NCBI GenBank assembly: GCA_946405515.1
Contig: CAMJHM010000001.1
Span: forward strand, 77,289-126,744
Length of the DNA stretch: 49,456 nt
Origin: an uncultured Fibrobacter sp.
Lineage (GTDB): Bacteria; Fibrobacterota; Fibrobacteria; Fibrobacterales; Fibrobacteraceae
Reading direction: 5' to 3'
The position numbers and the translations under genes are program-made. The notes below the pieces were generated by a model. It worked only from the letters and a program-made list of their open reading frames with translations. It searched no databases and was not told where the DNA came from. Positions 24,528-33,627 of this stretch are shown here, in pieces (position 1 is the stretch's first letter; each line of letters starts with the position of its first letter).

Positions 24528-26357
24528 ATGTGCGGAATTGTCGCCTATATTGGCACAAACGAAGCCCTGCCCATTCTCGTTGGCGGGCTCAAGAAACTGG
24601 AATATCGCGGTTACGACAGTTCGGGAGTCGCCCTTATCGACAATGGAACCATCAAGACGGTGAAGGCCTCCGGCAAAATCAAGGAACTTGAAGACAAACT
24701 CAAGGTGAACCCGCCCAAAGGCACCGTAGGCATCGCACACACCCGCTGGGCCACACACGGTGCACCGACCGTCGAGAACGCGCACCCGCACATGAGCTAC
24801 AATGGCAAGATTTCAATTGTCCACAACGGCATTATCGAAAACTACGCAAGCCTCAAAGCCAAACTCATCTCCGACGGGGTCAAATTCCAGTCCGAGACCG
24901 ATACCGAAGTTGTGGCCCACCTGATTGCACGTTTCTACACCGGCGACCTCAAGACGGCCGTACTCAAGGCCATCGCCAAAATCGAGGGGACATTCGGCCT
25001 TGCCGTAATTTCCAGCGACGAACCGGGTACGCTCATCGGCGCACGCCGCGGCTCCCCGCTCATCCTCGGCATCGGGAACGAAGGCGACTTTTTCCTTGCG
25101 AGTGACGTTTCGGCCATCATCAACCACACGCAAAAGGTGGTGTATCTCGACGACAACGACATCGTGCAGGTGAAGAACGGCTGCTATTCCATTGTCAACA
25201 TGAACAGCCACGAAGTCCAACGCGAAGTCAAGGACGTAGATTTCGACGCCGATGCCGTCGCGAAGGGCGGATTCCCGCATTTCATGCTCAAGGAAATTTT
25301 CGAGCAGCCCGAAGTATTGCGCAACACCATGCGCGGTCGATTGCTCGTGGCAGAAGGGAACGCCAAGCTCGCAGGGCTCGATACAAACATCAACGAGCTC
25401 AGGAACATCAATCGCATCATCATCACGGCGTGCGGCACCAGCTACTACGCCGGCATGGTCGGTGAATACATGATTGAAGACCTTGCAGGAGTGCCGGTAG
25501 AAGTCGAATACGCATCGGAATTCCGCTACAGGAACCCCATCATCAAACCGGGGACACTCGTACTTGCCATTAGCCAATCCGGCGAAACCGCCGACACGCT
25601 CGCGGCACTCAAGGAAGCCCAGCAGAAGGGGGCCACGGCCCTCGCCATCTGCAATGGCGTCGGGTCGACCATCGCTCGCACGAGCGATGGTGGCGTGTAC
25701 CTACACGCCGGCCCCGAAATCGGCGTTGCGAGCACCAAGGCGTTCACTTCGCAGGTTACCGTGCTTGCCATGATTGCGCTCCTGCTCGGCCGCCAGCGCC
25801 GCCTCAGCTTTGAAGCAGGCGCCGACATCGCTAGGTCGCTCCTGGATTTGCCCCTCCTCGCCGAAGAAACACTCAAGCTTTCGGACAAAATCAAGGATCT
25901 CGCCGCACAGTACAGCAAGGCGAACAACTTCCTCTATCTGGGCAGACACTTCAACTACCCCGTCGCGATGGAAGGCGCGCTCAAACTTAAAGAAATCAGC
26001 TACATCCATGCGGAAGGCTATCCTGCCGCCGAAATGAAACACGGCCCCATTGCTCTCATCGACGAGAACATGCCCGTCGTAGTCATCGCTCCCAAGGATG
26101 CGCTCTTCGACAAGATTATCAGCAACGTCCGCGAAATCAAGGCCCGCGGTGGCCGTGTCATCGCGATTACGACCGAGGACTGCCACCCGCTCGACGAGAT
26201 TGCGGACCACATCATCAAGGTCCCGAAGACCATCCCGATGCTCATGCCTATCCTCACCTGCATCCCGCTGCAGCTGCTCGCCTACCACATTGCCGTATTG
26301 CGCGGCAACGACGTGGACCAGCCGAGGAACCTGGCGAAGAGCGTGACGGTGGAATAG
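24528..26357 (+). CDS. glmS: Glutamine--fructose-6-phosphate aminotransferase (isomerizing)
   Basis: 609 residues, normal length. Makes glucosamine-6-phosphate for peptidoglycan and LPS. The Ntn glutaminase domain begins M-C-G-I-V-A-Y-I-G with nucleophile Cys2. R-G-Y-D-S-S-G and H-T-R-W-A-T-H-G follow. Two SIS domains are in the C-terminal half ('A-C-G-T-S-Y-Y-A-G', 'S-Q-S-G-E-T-A-D-T', 'E-I-G-V-A-S-T-K-A-F-T'), and the protein ends D-Q-P-R-N-L-A-K-S-V-T-V-E as expected. ATG preceded by AAAGGATTTATT. No glmS ribozyme could be recognised in the short upstream region. Confidence 0.97.
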   Translation: MCGIVAYIGTNEALPILVGGLKKLEYRGYDSSGVALIDNGTIKTVKASGKIKELEDKLKVNPPKGTVGIAHTRWATHGAPTVENAHPHMSYNGKISIVHNGIIENYASLKAKLISDGVKFQSETDTEVVAHLIARFYTGDLKTAVLKAIAKIEGTFGLAVISSDEPGTLIGARRGSPLILGIGNEGDFFLASDVSAIINHTQKVVYLDDNDIVQVKNGCYSIVNMNSHEVQREVKDVDFDADAVAKGGFPHFMLKEIFEQPEVLRNTMRGRLLVAEGNAKLAGLDTNINELRNINRIIITACGTSYYAGMVGEYMIEDLAGVPVEVEYASEFRYRNPIIKPGTLVLAISQSGETADTLAALKEAQQKGATALAICNGVGSTIARTSDGGVYLHAGPEIGVASTKAFTSQVTVLAMIALLLGRQRRLSFEAGADIARSLLDLPLLAEETLKLSDKIKDLAAQYSKANNFLYLGRHFNYPVAMEGALKLKEISYIHAEGYPAAEMKHGPIALIDENMPVVVIAPKDALFDKIISNVREIKARGGRVIAITTEDCHPLDEIADHIIKVPKTIPMLMPILTCIPLQLLAYHIAVLRGNDVDQPRNLAKSVTVE

Positions 26358-26406
26358 TTAGACGAGAGAACGCCGCTGCGCGGCTACAGACGAGAGACGA
26401 GAGAGG
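26358..26406. repeat. Dispersed hairpin repeat family A, copy 2
   Basis: Directly after the glmS stop. GACGAGAGAAC, then hairpin GCCGC-TGC-GCGGC (26372-26384), then TACAGACGAGAGACGAGAG. Flanks match copy 1 at 18827-18874, but the stem sequence is different and still perfectly paired. Confidence 0.8.
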
Positions 26407-26576
26407 GGTTAGGGTCTAGAGGTTAGGATCTAGGAATAGCAAGAGAGGCTGTCGGGTTTGTCATTCGCAAGCGCATGACTCATCGGCTTAGCCATGCCGA
26501 AACGCAAGCGTTTTGGCGTGGCATTCGCCTTGGTTGTCATTGCGAGCCGAAGGCGAAGCAATCTCTAGGTATATGT
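26407..26576. repeat. Gene-free repeat-rich stretch after glmS
   Basis: No open reading frame of note. It holds a partial copy of the GGTCTAGAGGTTAGGATCTAGG word (26413-26434), and a long hairpin at 26491-26522 (GCCA/TGGC, CC/GG and AAACGC-AA-GCGTTT). It also holds the GTCATTGCGAGC...GAAGCAATCTC element (26536-26565), a type of short intergenic repeat seen in many bacterial genomes. Confidence 0.7.
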
Positions 26577-26702
26577 TAGGGATGAGGGTCTAGAGGTTAG
26601 GATCTAGGGAGAAATATCACGGCTTCGCCGTCTTATATTGACGCACGAAGTGCGTGATTCTTTTCACTAGCCTCTACTCTCTATTCTCTAGCCTCTCTAT
26701 TC
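26577..26702. repeat. Dispersed repeat family B, copy 1
   Basis: A 59-bp core (26604-26662) contains two hairpins, ACGGC-TTC-GCCGT (26619-26631) and ACGCAC-GAA-GTGCGT (26641-26655). The outer sequences, CTAGAGG-rich on the left and CCTCTAG-rich on the right, are roughly complementary. The right end runs into the last codons of the thioesterase gene. A second copy is at 34376-34497. Confidence 0.8.
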
Positions 26703-27125
26703 CCTATACAGCGCTTTCATCTCATCCGAAATGGCCACGGGTCTTCCTCGGCCCATGTCGACCAGCACCCACTGCGTCTCTGACTCGAAGATTACCTTGC
26801 CGTCCGAGACGCGTTCGAATTTGCACTTGCGCACGCAGGCGACCTTGCCGTAGGCGTCGACCCACGTGGTCCCGCGGATTTCTTCGCCAAGGAACGCCTG
26901 GTTCTTGTACTCCACGTGCTGCACGTGAATCATCCAGCCGGCCCCCAGCTTTTTCATGAGTTCGGTACCGCCCACGGAATCGGAGTGCGCGATGGCGATG
27001 TCCTGAATCCACTGCACAGACCACACATTGTTGAAATGGTGGTTGTCGTCGATCATTTCGGGTTCGACCTTGAACACCTTCGAAAACTTCATCGGATTTG
27101 GATTCTCTTCCATCGCAATAGCCAT
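26697..27125 (-). CDS. Hot-dog-fold acyl-CoA thioesterase (4-hydroxybenzoyl-CoA thioesterase-like)
   Basis: 142 residues from ATG 27125, preceded by an AGGAGG site seven bases away; a longer frame to 27161 has no such site. The pattern 'D-D-N-H-H-F-N-N-V-W-S-V-Q-W' with a central D-x-N-x-H-x-N-N, and 'W-M-I-H-V-Q-H-V-E-Y-K' followed by 'G-T-T-W-V', are typical of YbgC/FatA-type hot-dog thioesterases, which release fatty or aryl acids from CoA or ACP. The exact substrate cannot be told. Its last codons are shared with repeat B. Confidence 0.75.
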   Translation of the reverse strand: MAIAMEENPNPMKFSKVFKVEPEMIDDNHHFNNVWSVQWIQDIAIAHSDSVGGTELMKKLGAGWMIHVQHVEYKNQAFLGEEIRGTTWVDAYGKVACVRKCKFERVSDGKVIFESETQWVLVDMGRGRPVAISDEMKALYRE

Positions 27126-27224
27126 AATGGGTCCTCCTGTGAAAAAACGGCCCGTTCCCAAATATGCAAAAAGGATTCCCCAAAAACAATCGGGATTTCC
27201 AAATATTTCTAACTTTCACGAGGG

Positions 27225-28517
27225 ATGACCGAAATCGAAGAACAGGAAGATTACGAAGTCAACATTGGATCGTTCAATGGTCCGATGGATTTGCTCGTCT
27301 ATCTGGTGCAGAAAAAAGAAATGGCACTGGATAAAATTCCTATCGCCGAAATTGCAGACGACTTTGCGAAATGGGTGGAAGCCTACTCGGGCATGGACCT
27401 TTCCAAAGCTGGCGACTTCTTGTGCATGGCGAGTCGCTTGATGGCCCTCAAGGTGCAGGAACTGCTCCCCGCCGAAGAACGCGACCCCGAACTCGTGGAA
27501 GCCTACAACGAAGACCGCGAACAGCTGATGAAGGAAATGCTGGAATACCAGCGTTACAAACAAGTTGCCAGCGGCCTGCAAGAAATGGAATCCAAGAACT
27601 TCGGCACATTCTCCCGCGGGCGCCTCGAAAAGACCCAGAACGAAGACGACACGCTTGCCGACGCAAACATCTGGCAACTCTTCCGTGCCTACCAAAAGAG
27701 CTTAAAGACAAAGATTTCGGAGACCATCCACCATATTGAGCTGGACTATGTGACCATCCAGGACCGCCAACAGGCCATCAACAATTACCTGAGCGTCAAC
27801 GGGCGCGCCCTTTTCGAGGACCTGCTCGACAACGACAGCCACCCCATCGTGGCCGCCGTGACCTTCATGGCCATGCTCGAAATGATCAAGACCGATGAGC
27901 TCGTGTTCCGCCAAAGCGAACTCTTCGGCCCCATCTGGATTTACCGCAAAAAGAACAACCCCGACTACGCCGAAGAAATGGCCCGCGAGACGGTGTTCTT
28001 CTCGAAGGATCCCGAAGTCAAGCCGGGGCTTGTGGAGGCCCTGCGCAGCCAGGCACTCGCCCGCAGCCAGCAGGGCAACGTGGGCGATATTGCCGCCGTG
28101 ATGCGCGAAGCCGTGCTATGGACCTCGCGCGGCAGGAACGTGACCGAAGACGACCTCACCGCTATGCTCGAAGGCCGCGAAGATATTTCGGAAGTGCAGG
28201 AAAATCCGTTCGGCGATGCCGATGACGACGAGCAGGGAGCAGCAGCCCCCGCACAGCAAGCAACCACCGACACTGCAGCAGAACAGCCAACAGAAACGCC
28301 TGTTGAACAGGCCGCCGAAACAGCAAACGCCGAGACAACCACCGCTGCGGATGAATCTGCAACACCTTCCGAGACGCCAGAAGAAGTTCCCGCAGAACCG
28401 GCAGAAGAAGCCGTCGAAGAACCTGCAGCGGAAACGCCCATGACGGACGAAGAAATAGAGGCCTTCATCAAGAAGGCCCAGGCGTATTATTCCGGGGAAG
28501 ACTCAAACCCAAATTAA
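27225..28517 (+). CDS. scpA: Segregation and condensation protein A (kleisin) with long C-terminal extension
   Basis: 430 residues. The N-terminal kleisin motif F-N-G-P-M-D-L-L-V-Y-L-V-Q-K-K-E (residues 18-33) binds the SMC neck. The winged-helix part near 'F-M-A-M-L-E-M-I-K-T-D-E-L-V-F-R-Q' binds the SMC head. ScpA is usually about 250 residues; here a further helical stretch and a ~110-residue Ala/Glu/Pro/Thr-rich acidic tail follow. It acts with Smc and ScpB in chromosome condensation; scpB is not in the window. GAGGG lies directly before the ATG. Confidence 0.9.
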   Translation: MTEIEEQEDYEVNIGSFNGPMDLLVYLVQKKEMALDKIPIAEIADDFAKWVEAYSGMDLSKAGDFLCMASRLMALKVQELLPAEERDPELVEAYNEDREQLMKEMLEYQRYKQVASGLQEMESKNFGTFSRGRLEKTQNEDDTLADANIWQLFRAYQKSLKTKISETIHHIELDYVTIQDRQQAINNYLSVNGRALFEDLLDNDSHPIVAAVTFMAMLEMIKTDELVFRQSELFGPIWIYRKKNNPDYAEEMARETVFFSKDPEVKPGLVEALRSQALARSQQGNVGDIAAVMREAVLWTSRGRNVTEDDLTAMLEGREDISEVQENPFGDADDDEQGAAAPAQQATTDTAAEQPTETPVEQAAETANAETTTAADESATPSETPEEVPAEPAEEAVEEPAAETPMTDEEIEAFIKKAQAYYSGEDSNPN

Positions 28518-28532
28518 CAGCGAGCGACGAGT

Positions 28533-30614
28533 CTACTTGAACTCGGCGACAAAAGAATCTTTGTCCTTGGGATTCACGAGACGCGGATTTTCCGTAGAGC
28601 CGTCTTTCCATTTCACGAAAGATCTTCCATCTTCCGCAACAGCGGTCAGGAGCATCGCATTGCCTTCAAAGAACGTTCCCGTATAACTGGAGTTCGGAAG
28701 GTTCATGCCATCCAGCAACACTCTGCCTTTACCGCTAGAGGCGATAGTTACAGAGATGTCGGCACCCAAGCCAAATTCCGTGCGGTATTCGTCACGGGTC
28801 GTAGCAGTCCTTTTCTCGGCATACGAGGTCACATAACTTCCCGTGCGATCAAATCCGGAAGGGAACGAGCCGTAAGGGCTGTACCGGCGTTGGAACACAT
28901 TTTCGTTATTCAAATCGCGTTCCATTTCGGCAAGGGGGATTTCGGAATTGACCCTGTTCACGGCATCTACAATGCGGTCATAGGTCAAATAGCTGCTCAA
29001 CATCACGGCGCCGTGGTTGACGAACATTCTACAGAAATCCGGGTTATTCCTCAACTTAATAAAGATGTTGGCGAAAAATCCTGGGCCCGTGCGACCAGAG
29101 CCCCTGTCGTTTCGAATCCAGTCAAACATCGTTCCCTTGAGCATCTGGAAATCGGAGCTCACCCAAGTCCAGCCAAAACCCTGGTCCACATCGAAAAGAA
29201 CAAATCGGTAAGGCTGACTAGGACTGCGCCACGCACGAACGTTATTGCTTGGCCAGTCCGCATTTCTCAGGTATATTTCGGCAGCCATGTAATCCGCATA
29301 ATTCCCGACATCTAAAAGGGATTGGACTTGCTTATACGCAGCATTGCCTTCTCCAGAAAAATCATTCGTGGCGATATAATTCAACATGTCGATGTACGAA
29401 TCCGCAGTCCCGCCATTTGCCGTGACGGTATCCTTCACATGCTTTATCATGTCAACACTTTTGGAATCTATCCCATGGTTCGTTTCCACAAAATGTTCAT
29501 TCAAGCGTTCGCGCAAATCGTGGATCCCCATATACACGCCGTTGTAGAAAACCACCACCTGGCGGCTACGCTGGTAATCAACAGAAGAACCTTCCACAAC
29601 ACTCGTCATGGCCGCATCGGCAACGAAGTCCCCTACGTAACGGTTTCCACCATTGCGCAAATTGAAACCCTTGAACTTGTTCGCTTCGGGGCGGGTCGAG
29701 AACAAATTGTATTTCAGGCGCCCATCCTCGTATTCCTTTTTCATCTTGATGGCAACAGGCTTCTTGGCATAGGTGCGACTGTAGTTGCCCATCAAGGAAA
29801 TTCCAGCATCGATTTGCCACGCCTTCTTTGCGCTGCGGCTGCCCTCTTCAAAAAATTCCACATGGGCAGGATATTCCGCATCGGCCATGATGTTCACCCT
29901 ACAGCTATATGGATTTTGGCCAAAGCAGTCCGACGTATTGGCATACTTTTCACGGAAGAACACAGAGTCAACACTTATGGCAACAACTGGCATAGACACG
30001 GTTTCACCAATAAAGAACGTGTGGCTCGACTTGCGTGCAATAGAATCTCCTACAAATTCTGCACAACGTACCGGAGTATTCCTGCTTACCACATAGGGCT
30101 CAGCAAACTCGGGCGTATTCGCGTTTGGTTCAGACCCATTGAAGGTACAGCGGATAACACCGCCATACAGCGGCGCAGGCACGGGAATGGTCAAATCGTT
30201 GTAAAATCCTGCAGGGGGGAGCAAGTGAACCTTGGCCGCTTCGACAAGGTCTTTGTCCAGTTCTTCTTCAGAACTGGAACTTGCTTCGGAAGATGTTTTG
30301 GACGAACTGCTTGAACTTGAATTTGAGTTAGAACTAGAATTTGAACTAGAATTTGAGCTTGAACTTTTAGAATCCTTTGTACTCGTTGAATCCTTTTTAT
30401 CTTCTTCCTTATTAAAACGTTCCAAATACCAGGAATAGAGCGAATCCGAATAAAGAATGCTGTCGGGAATAGCTTCATCGTCCGATTCGGCAACTTCGCT
30501 GATTTCAATAGCCTTGTTAGTCGAATCGTCGTCCCCGCAGGCAGAGAGGATCGCAGCACACAAAAAGCAGTTTGCAAGGAAGGATAGTTTATTGAAAATA
30601 AATTCTTTTTTCAT
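28533..30614 (-). CDS. CotH-family kinase-like lipoprotein
   Basis: 693 residues. Lipobox I-L-S-A-C, then a Ser-rich linker (about residues 80-115) typical of Fibrobacter lipoproteins, then a beta-sandwich-like segment. A CotH domain follows, at about residues 235-600: 'Y-N-G-V-Y-M-G-I-H-D-L-R-E-R', 'N-N-V-R-A-W' and 'F-V-L-F-D-V-D-Q-G-F-G-W'. CotH proteins have an atypical kinase fold and phosphorylate secreted proteins in spore formers. A short C-terminal beta domain ends the protein. ATG preceded by GGAGGATTAGTC, and the upstream gene stops two bases before it, so they form an operon. The exposed location suggests a surface role. Confidence 0.8.
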   Translation of the reverse strand: MKKEFIFNKLSFLANCFLCAAILSACGDDDSTNKAIEISEVAESDDEAIPDSILYSDSLYSWYLERFNKEEDKKDSTSTKDSKSSSSNSSSNSSSNSNSSSSSSSKTSSEASSSSEEELDKDLVEAAKVHLLPPAGFYNDLTIPVPAPLYGGVIRCTFNGSEPNANTPEFAEPYVVSRNTPVRCAEFVGDSIARKSSHTFFIGETVSMPVVAISVDSVFFREKYANTSDCFGQNPYSCRVNIMADAEYPAHVEFFEEGSRSAKKAWQIDAGISLMGNYSRTYAKKPVAIKMKKEYEDGRLKYNLFSTRPEANKFKGFNLRNGGNRYVGDFVADAAMTSVVEGSSVDYQRSRQVVVFYNGVYMGIHDLRERLNEHFVETNHGIDSKSVDMIKHVKDTVTANGGTADSYIDMLNYIATNDFSGEGNAAYKQVQSLLDVGNYADYMAAEIYLRNADWPSNNVRAWRSPSQPYRFVLFDVDQGFGWTWVSSDFQMLKGTMFDWIRNDRGSGRTGPGFFANIFIKLRNNPDFCRMFVNHGAVMLSSYLTYDRIVDAVNRVNSEIPLAEMERDLNNENVFQRRYSPYGSFPSGFDRTGSYVTSYAEKRTATTRDEYRTEFGLGADISVTIASSGKGRVLLDGMNLPNSSYTGTFFEGNAMLLTAVAEDGRSFVKWKDGSTENPRLVNPKDKDSFVAEFK

Positions 30615-30616
30615 GA

Positions 30617-33292
30617 CTAATCCTCCAAGCAGCGGACCGAGAATCCGTTTTCGTTGTCATCGTCGGTGAAGCGAGGACCGTAACCAACATATACGCCATA
30701 CAGTGGCGCTAGATAATCTATCATCTCCGTGTACAGCCACCAGCCCGTTGCAAATTGGTCTGTCGTAAATTTTGTTCCCGAAACATAGTCATACTTGCCT
30801 GCAGGCAGGGCGGAGAACCCATAGGGATCGGCTCCGTCCCATTCCGAAGATTTAAGATTGTCAAAACCACCTGCACTATCAAGGAGGGTTTCAAATTCCA
30901 ATTTGCTTGGCAAGTGCCAACCCTCCGGGCAAACAGCCTGCGCCAACGATGCCGAATACAGACGCCCATACTTTTCGCAATTATCAAGGGAATTTTCAAA
31001 ACATACAGCACCCGTGGTATCGTAATTCAGGTTTTCCGCCATCCAGGTCTGTTCGCCAATTTTAACCGTCCGGTAAACTTTCGCATCACGGGCATCCGTC
31101 ATCGTACCTTCGTTTTCCAAGACGCCCTTTACTGTTGCCGTGGGGCATTGTGGCGTTGCAGTGGATCCGTCCTGATTTTCTACAGTAACATTCGGAGTAT
31201 ATTTGCCCCTCTTCGTAAACGTACGGGTCGCCGAAGCATCGGTCGCATCGTAGTCATCACTCCAGGTGTAAATGAAGGGCTCAGCACCTTCGCTTTCGCA
31301 GCCAGTGACATTCCATTCAAAAACAACCTCATTCGATTCAGTTATGCTATCCGACTCAGAAACCAGATTCAATTCGCATGAACAATTCGAAATGGAGCGC
31401 TTTTCCACTTTGATATTTGAACAAGAAATGGTCCTTTCCGATTCAAGACCTTCGTCCAACACGACGCTTGCATATACCGTTCCAGTTTCTTCAAAGGCTA
31501 TTTTCGGTTTGGCATCCGTGCTGGAAATGCCATTGCCATTTCCGTCGATAAAATTCCATAAGTACGATGTGGCCGTGTAGTCTCCGACACCAATTAAGCC
31601 CCAGTGCGAAGTATCTTTCCTGAAAACACTCTTTTCAGAAGCCCCGCAATAAATAGGAGTAACCGAGCAGACATCGTATTTTCCGTACGTCAACGTATAT
31701 GTATGGAGATCAGGAACAGCGGATTTCGGAATCACATAGGATGCACTTTCCCAATCCCAGTAATAATAATCACGAACGGAGATAGTGACGTCCTTTGAAT
31801 ATCCATCATCACCCGAAAGTATCATGGATAAATTCTTCAATTCGCCTACATTTTTGAAATTTCTCACACTGAACGTGTATCCATCATCATTTCCATCTTC
31901 ATCATAGCGCATGTTCATGGAACAAGTCGCGGAAACAATACCCTTAACATAAACAGCAGGGCACGAAATAAACATGCTTTCACTTTCATCATTTACAATT
32001 TCAATATCCGGCGAGAATAACCCGGCCTTTGTCGTCACGCCCACTATAGACGAGCTATCGGAAGACAGATTCCAAGTGTAATTTGCGGAACCTTCCCATT
32101 CGTACGTAAACTCCTGGCCACCCTTGCATCCAGAAATCTTCCATGTGGCACTATCAGGGAAATCCTCCGAAACTTGCAACGTATCCGTTTGCGTTTCACA
32201 CAAGCAATCCGTTACAGGAATGCCCGAAACCTTGACTTTTGAACAGATTATCGTATCGCTTTCCGATTCTCTTCCTTCGTTTATAATCAATCGCGCATAA
32301 TACACTCCCCCACGTTTGTAAGTGACCGTGGGCGAAATCTCTTGGCTAGTAGCAGGTGATGCCCTGTCTCCAAAATCCCAGGAGAATGTAACAGGAGTAC
32401 CGCCCATGTTGTAGAAAGAATAGGTGACATTTGAGTCCCGGACGATACTCTTTTCCGAAACAATGCATACACCGCGCACCTTGGTACCATCGTCAACCGG
32501 GAGCTCCTTATCAGGGGCCTTCGAACTGGAGGATTCTTCTGCCGAGGACTTCTTTTCTTCGACCGACGAAGACGAAGAATGTTTCTCAGAAGAAGACAAA
32601 GTCTTGGATGACGAAGAGGATGAAGCTACCGAGACAGCCTTCCCATCCTTGAGCCACGCACCATCCTTACAGGAATATGATGCCGACTTGGACAAGACGA
32701 ACTTATAGTCCCCGTCCTTAGCGCATTTGCCCAAGTCCGATTCTGAAATCACGACCGCCGTCTGCTTCTGCCACTTTTTGGATATGCAGGCATACAACTT
32801 GCCTGCAACGTAGGCCAAATCACCCTCGCGCTTTGACGAGCAAGTTTCCAAAGAATCTTTTGATCCTACATTGGCAGTCACTATAGCCGACACATAACAT
32901 TCGACAAACTCGGAATCAGAGAATGTCGCACCCGTGGCTTTTCTCCAAGTTCCAGACGCACACTGGTAAGCTTCCTTGTCTGATTCGACATAGTAAAATT
33001 CGCCAGCAACATCACTATCACATGCTCTAATGTTGCATACTCCAGCGACAAATTTCTTTACCGGCACCCAGGCATTTGTAAAACACGTATAACGGGCTCC
33101 CTTTACCCTGGCAAGGGCTCCCCTGTTTTCCTCACCACAATCCGGCAGTTCATCCAGGGAGTCGAAATTTCCTTCCGACAGTTCGGAATTATCGGAAGGG
33201 CGGGAATCCACGCTAGAGGAATCATCACCACATGCCGAAAACGACAGTAGCAACGCTGCTGTAAAGGCATAGAAGAGTATGCGGTTTTTCAT
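30617..33292 (-). CDS. Surface lipoprotein with PKD-like domains and C-terminal Fibrobacter major paralogous (FISUMP) domain
   Basis: 891 residues. Lipobox S-F-S-A-C, then several ~60-residue Cys-containing repeats (C-x-S-x-W-x-K type, residues ~50-215), then a Ser-rich linker (~225-265). PKD-like beta domains follow ('V-T-F-S-W-D-F-G-D', 'T-S-Y-L-W-N-F-I-D-G-N-G', 'P-F-I-Y-T-W-S-D-D'). The C-terminal ~170 residues are the FISUMP domain: 'V-K-I-G-E-Q-T-W-M-A-E-N-L-N-Y' ... 'C-P-E-G-W-H-L-P-S' ... 'N-G-F-S-V-R-C-L'. This domain is strongly expanded in Fibrobacter. Function unknown; probably adhesion or surface binding. Co-transcribed with the CotH gene. Confidence 0.85.
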   Translation of the reverse strand: MKNRILFYAFTAALLLSFSACGDDSSSVDSRPSDNSELSEGNFDSLDELPDCGEENRGALARVKGARYTCFTNAWVPVKKFVAGVCNIRACDSDVAGEFYYVESDKEAYQCASGTWRKATGATFSDSEFVECYVSAIVTANVGSKDSLETCSSKREGDLAYVAGKLYACISKKWQKQTAVVISESDLGKCAKDGDYKFVLSKSASYSCKDGAWLKDGKAVSVASSSSSSKTLSSSEKHSSSSSVEEKKSSAEESSSSKAPDKELPVDDGTKVRGVCIVSEKSIVRDSNVTYSFYNMGGTPVTFSWDFGDRASPATSQEISPTVTYKRGGVYYARLIINEGRESESDTIICSKVKVSGIPVTDCLCETQTDTLQVSEDFPDSATWKISGCKGGQEFTYEWEGSANYTWNLSSDSSSIVGVTTKAGLFSPDIEIVNDESESMFISCPAVYVKGIVSATCSMNMRYDEDGNDDGYTFSVRNFKNVGELKNLSMILSGDDGYSKDVTISVRDYYYWDWESASYVIPKSAVPDLHTYTLTYGKYDVCSVTPIYCGASEKSVFRKDTSHWGLIGVGDYTATSYLWNFIDGNGNGISSTDAKPKIAFEETGTVYASVVLDEGLESERTISCSNIKVEKRSISNCSCELNLVSESDSITESNEVVFEWNVTGCESEGAEPFIYTWSDDYDATDASATRTFTKRGKYTPNVTVENQDGSTATPQCPTATVKGVLENEGTMTDARDAKVYRTVKIGEQTWMAENLNYDTTGAVCFENSLDNCEKYGRLYSASLAQAVCPEGWHLPSKLEFETLLDSAGGFDNLKSSEWDGADPYGFSALPAGKYDYVSGTKFTTDQFATGWWLYTEMIDYLAPLYGVYVGYGPRFTDDDNENGFSVRCLED

Positions 33293-33334
33293 ACCTCTAA
33301 AATAATAAAATACCGAGGTATGGTTACAAAAAAT

Positions 33335-33619
33335 CTAATCCCAGTTAATCGTGGGCGGAGGATCCTTCAGGTCCTTGTTCTGCTTGGCCGCCTCGAACTT
33401 CTTTTCGGCGATGGCAGCACGCTGTTTGTCCTTCTCCTTGCCCGCGGCAAAGAGCGCATCCAGCTCGGCAGCGCGGTTCTTCTGGCTCTTGAGGAATTCG
33501 TCAAAAGACTTGACTTCTTTCTTGAACTCCTTATGGGAGAGCACCTCGCCCGTGTCGGCATCGACAACGAGTTCGCCCTTGCACATGGGGCATTCCACGG
33601 TCAGCGTCCTTACAGCCAT
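33335..33619 (-). CDS. Small zinc-ribbon-like protein of unknown function
   Basis: 94 residues from ATG 33619, with AGGAGG upstream. The start has a single C-P-M-C pair (E-C-P-M-C-K-G-E-L-V-V-D), half of a zinc-ribbon, followed by a charged Lys/Glu-rich coiled-coil-like tail. No second Cys pair is present, so metal binding may need dimerisation. The gene follows the YugP-like peptidase by 8 bp in the same direction and is probably co-transcribed. Confidence 0.7.
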   Translation of the reverse strand: MAVRTLTVECPMCKGELVVDADTGEVLSHKEFKKEVKSFDEFLKSQKNRAAELDALFAAGKEKDKQRAAIAEKKFEAAKQNKDLKDPPPTINWD

Positions 33620-33627
33620 AAAGCCTC

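Noticed and set aside
30301..30365. Repeated TTGAATTTGAGTT-like words in the CotH gene considered as a CRISPR or regulatory repeat
   Set aside because: They are the codons of the Ser/Asn-rich linker read on the other strand; no spacers of equal length.
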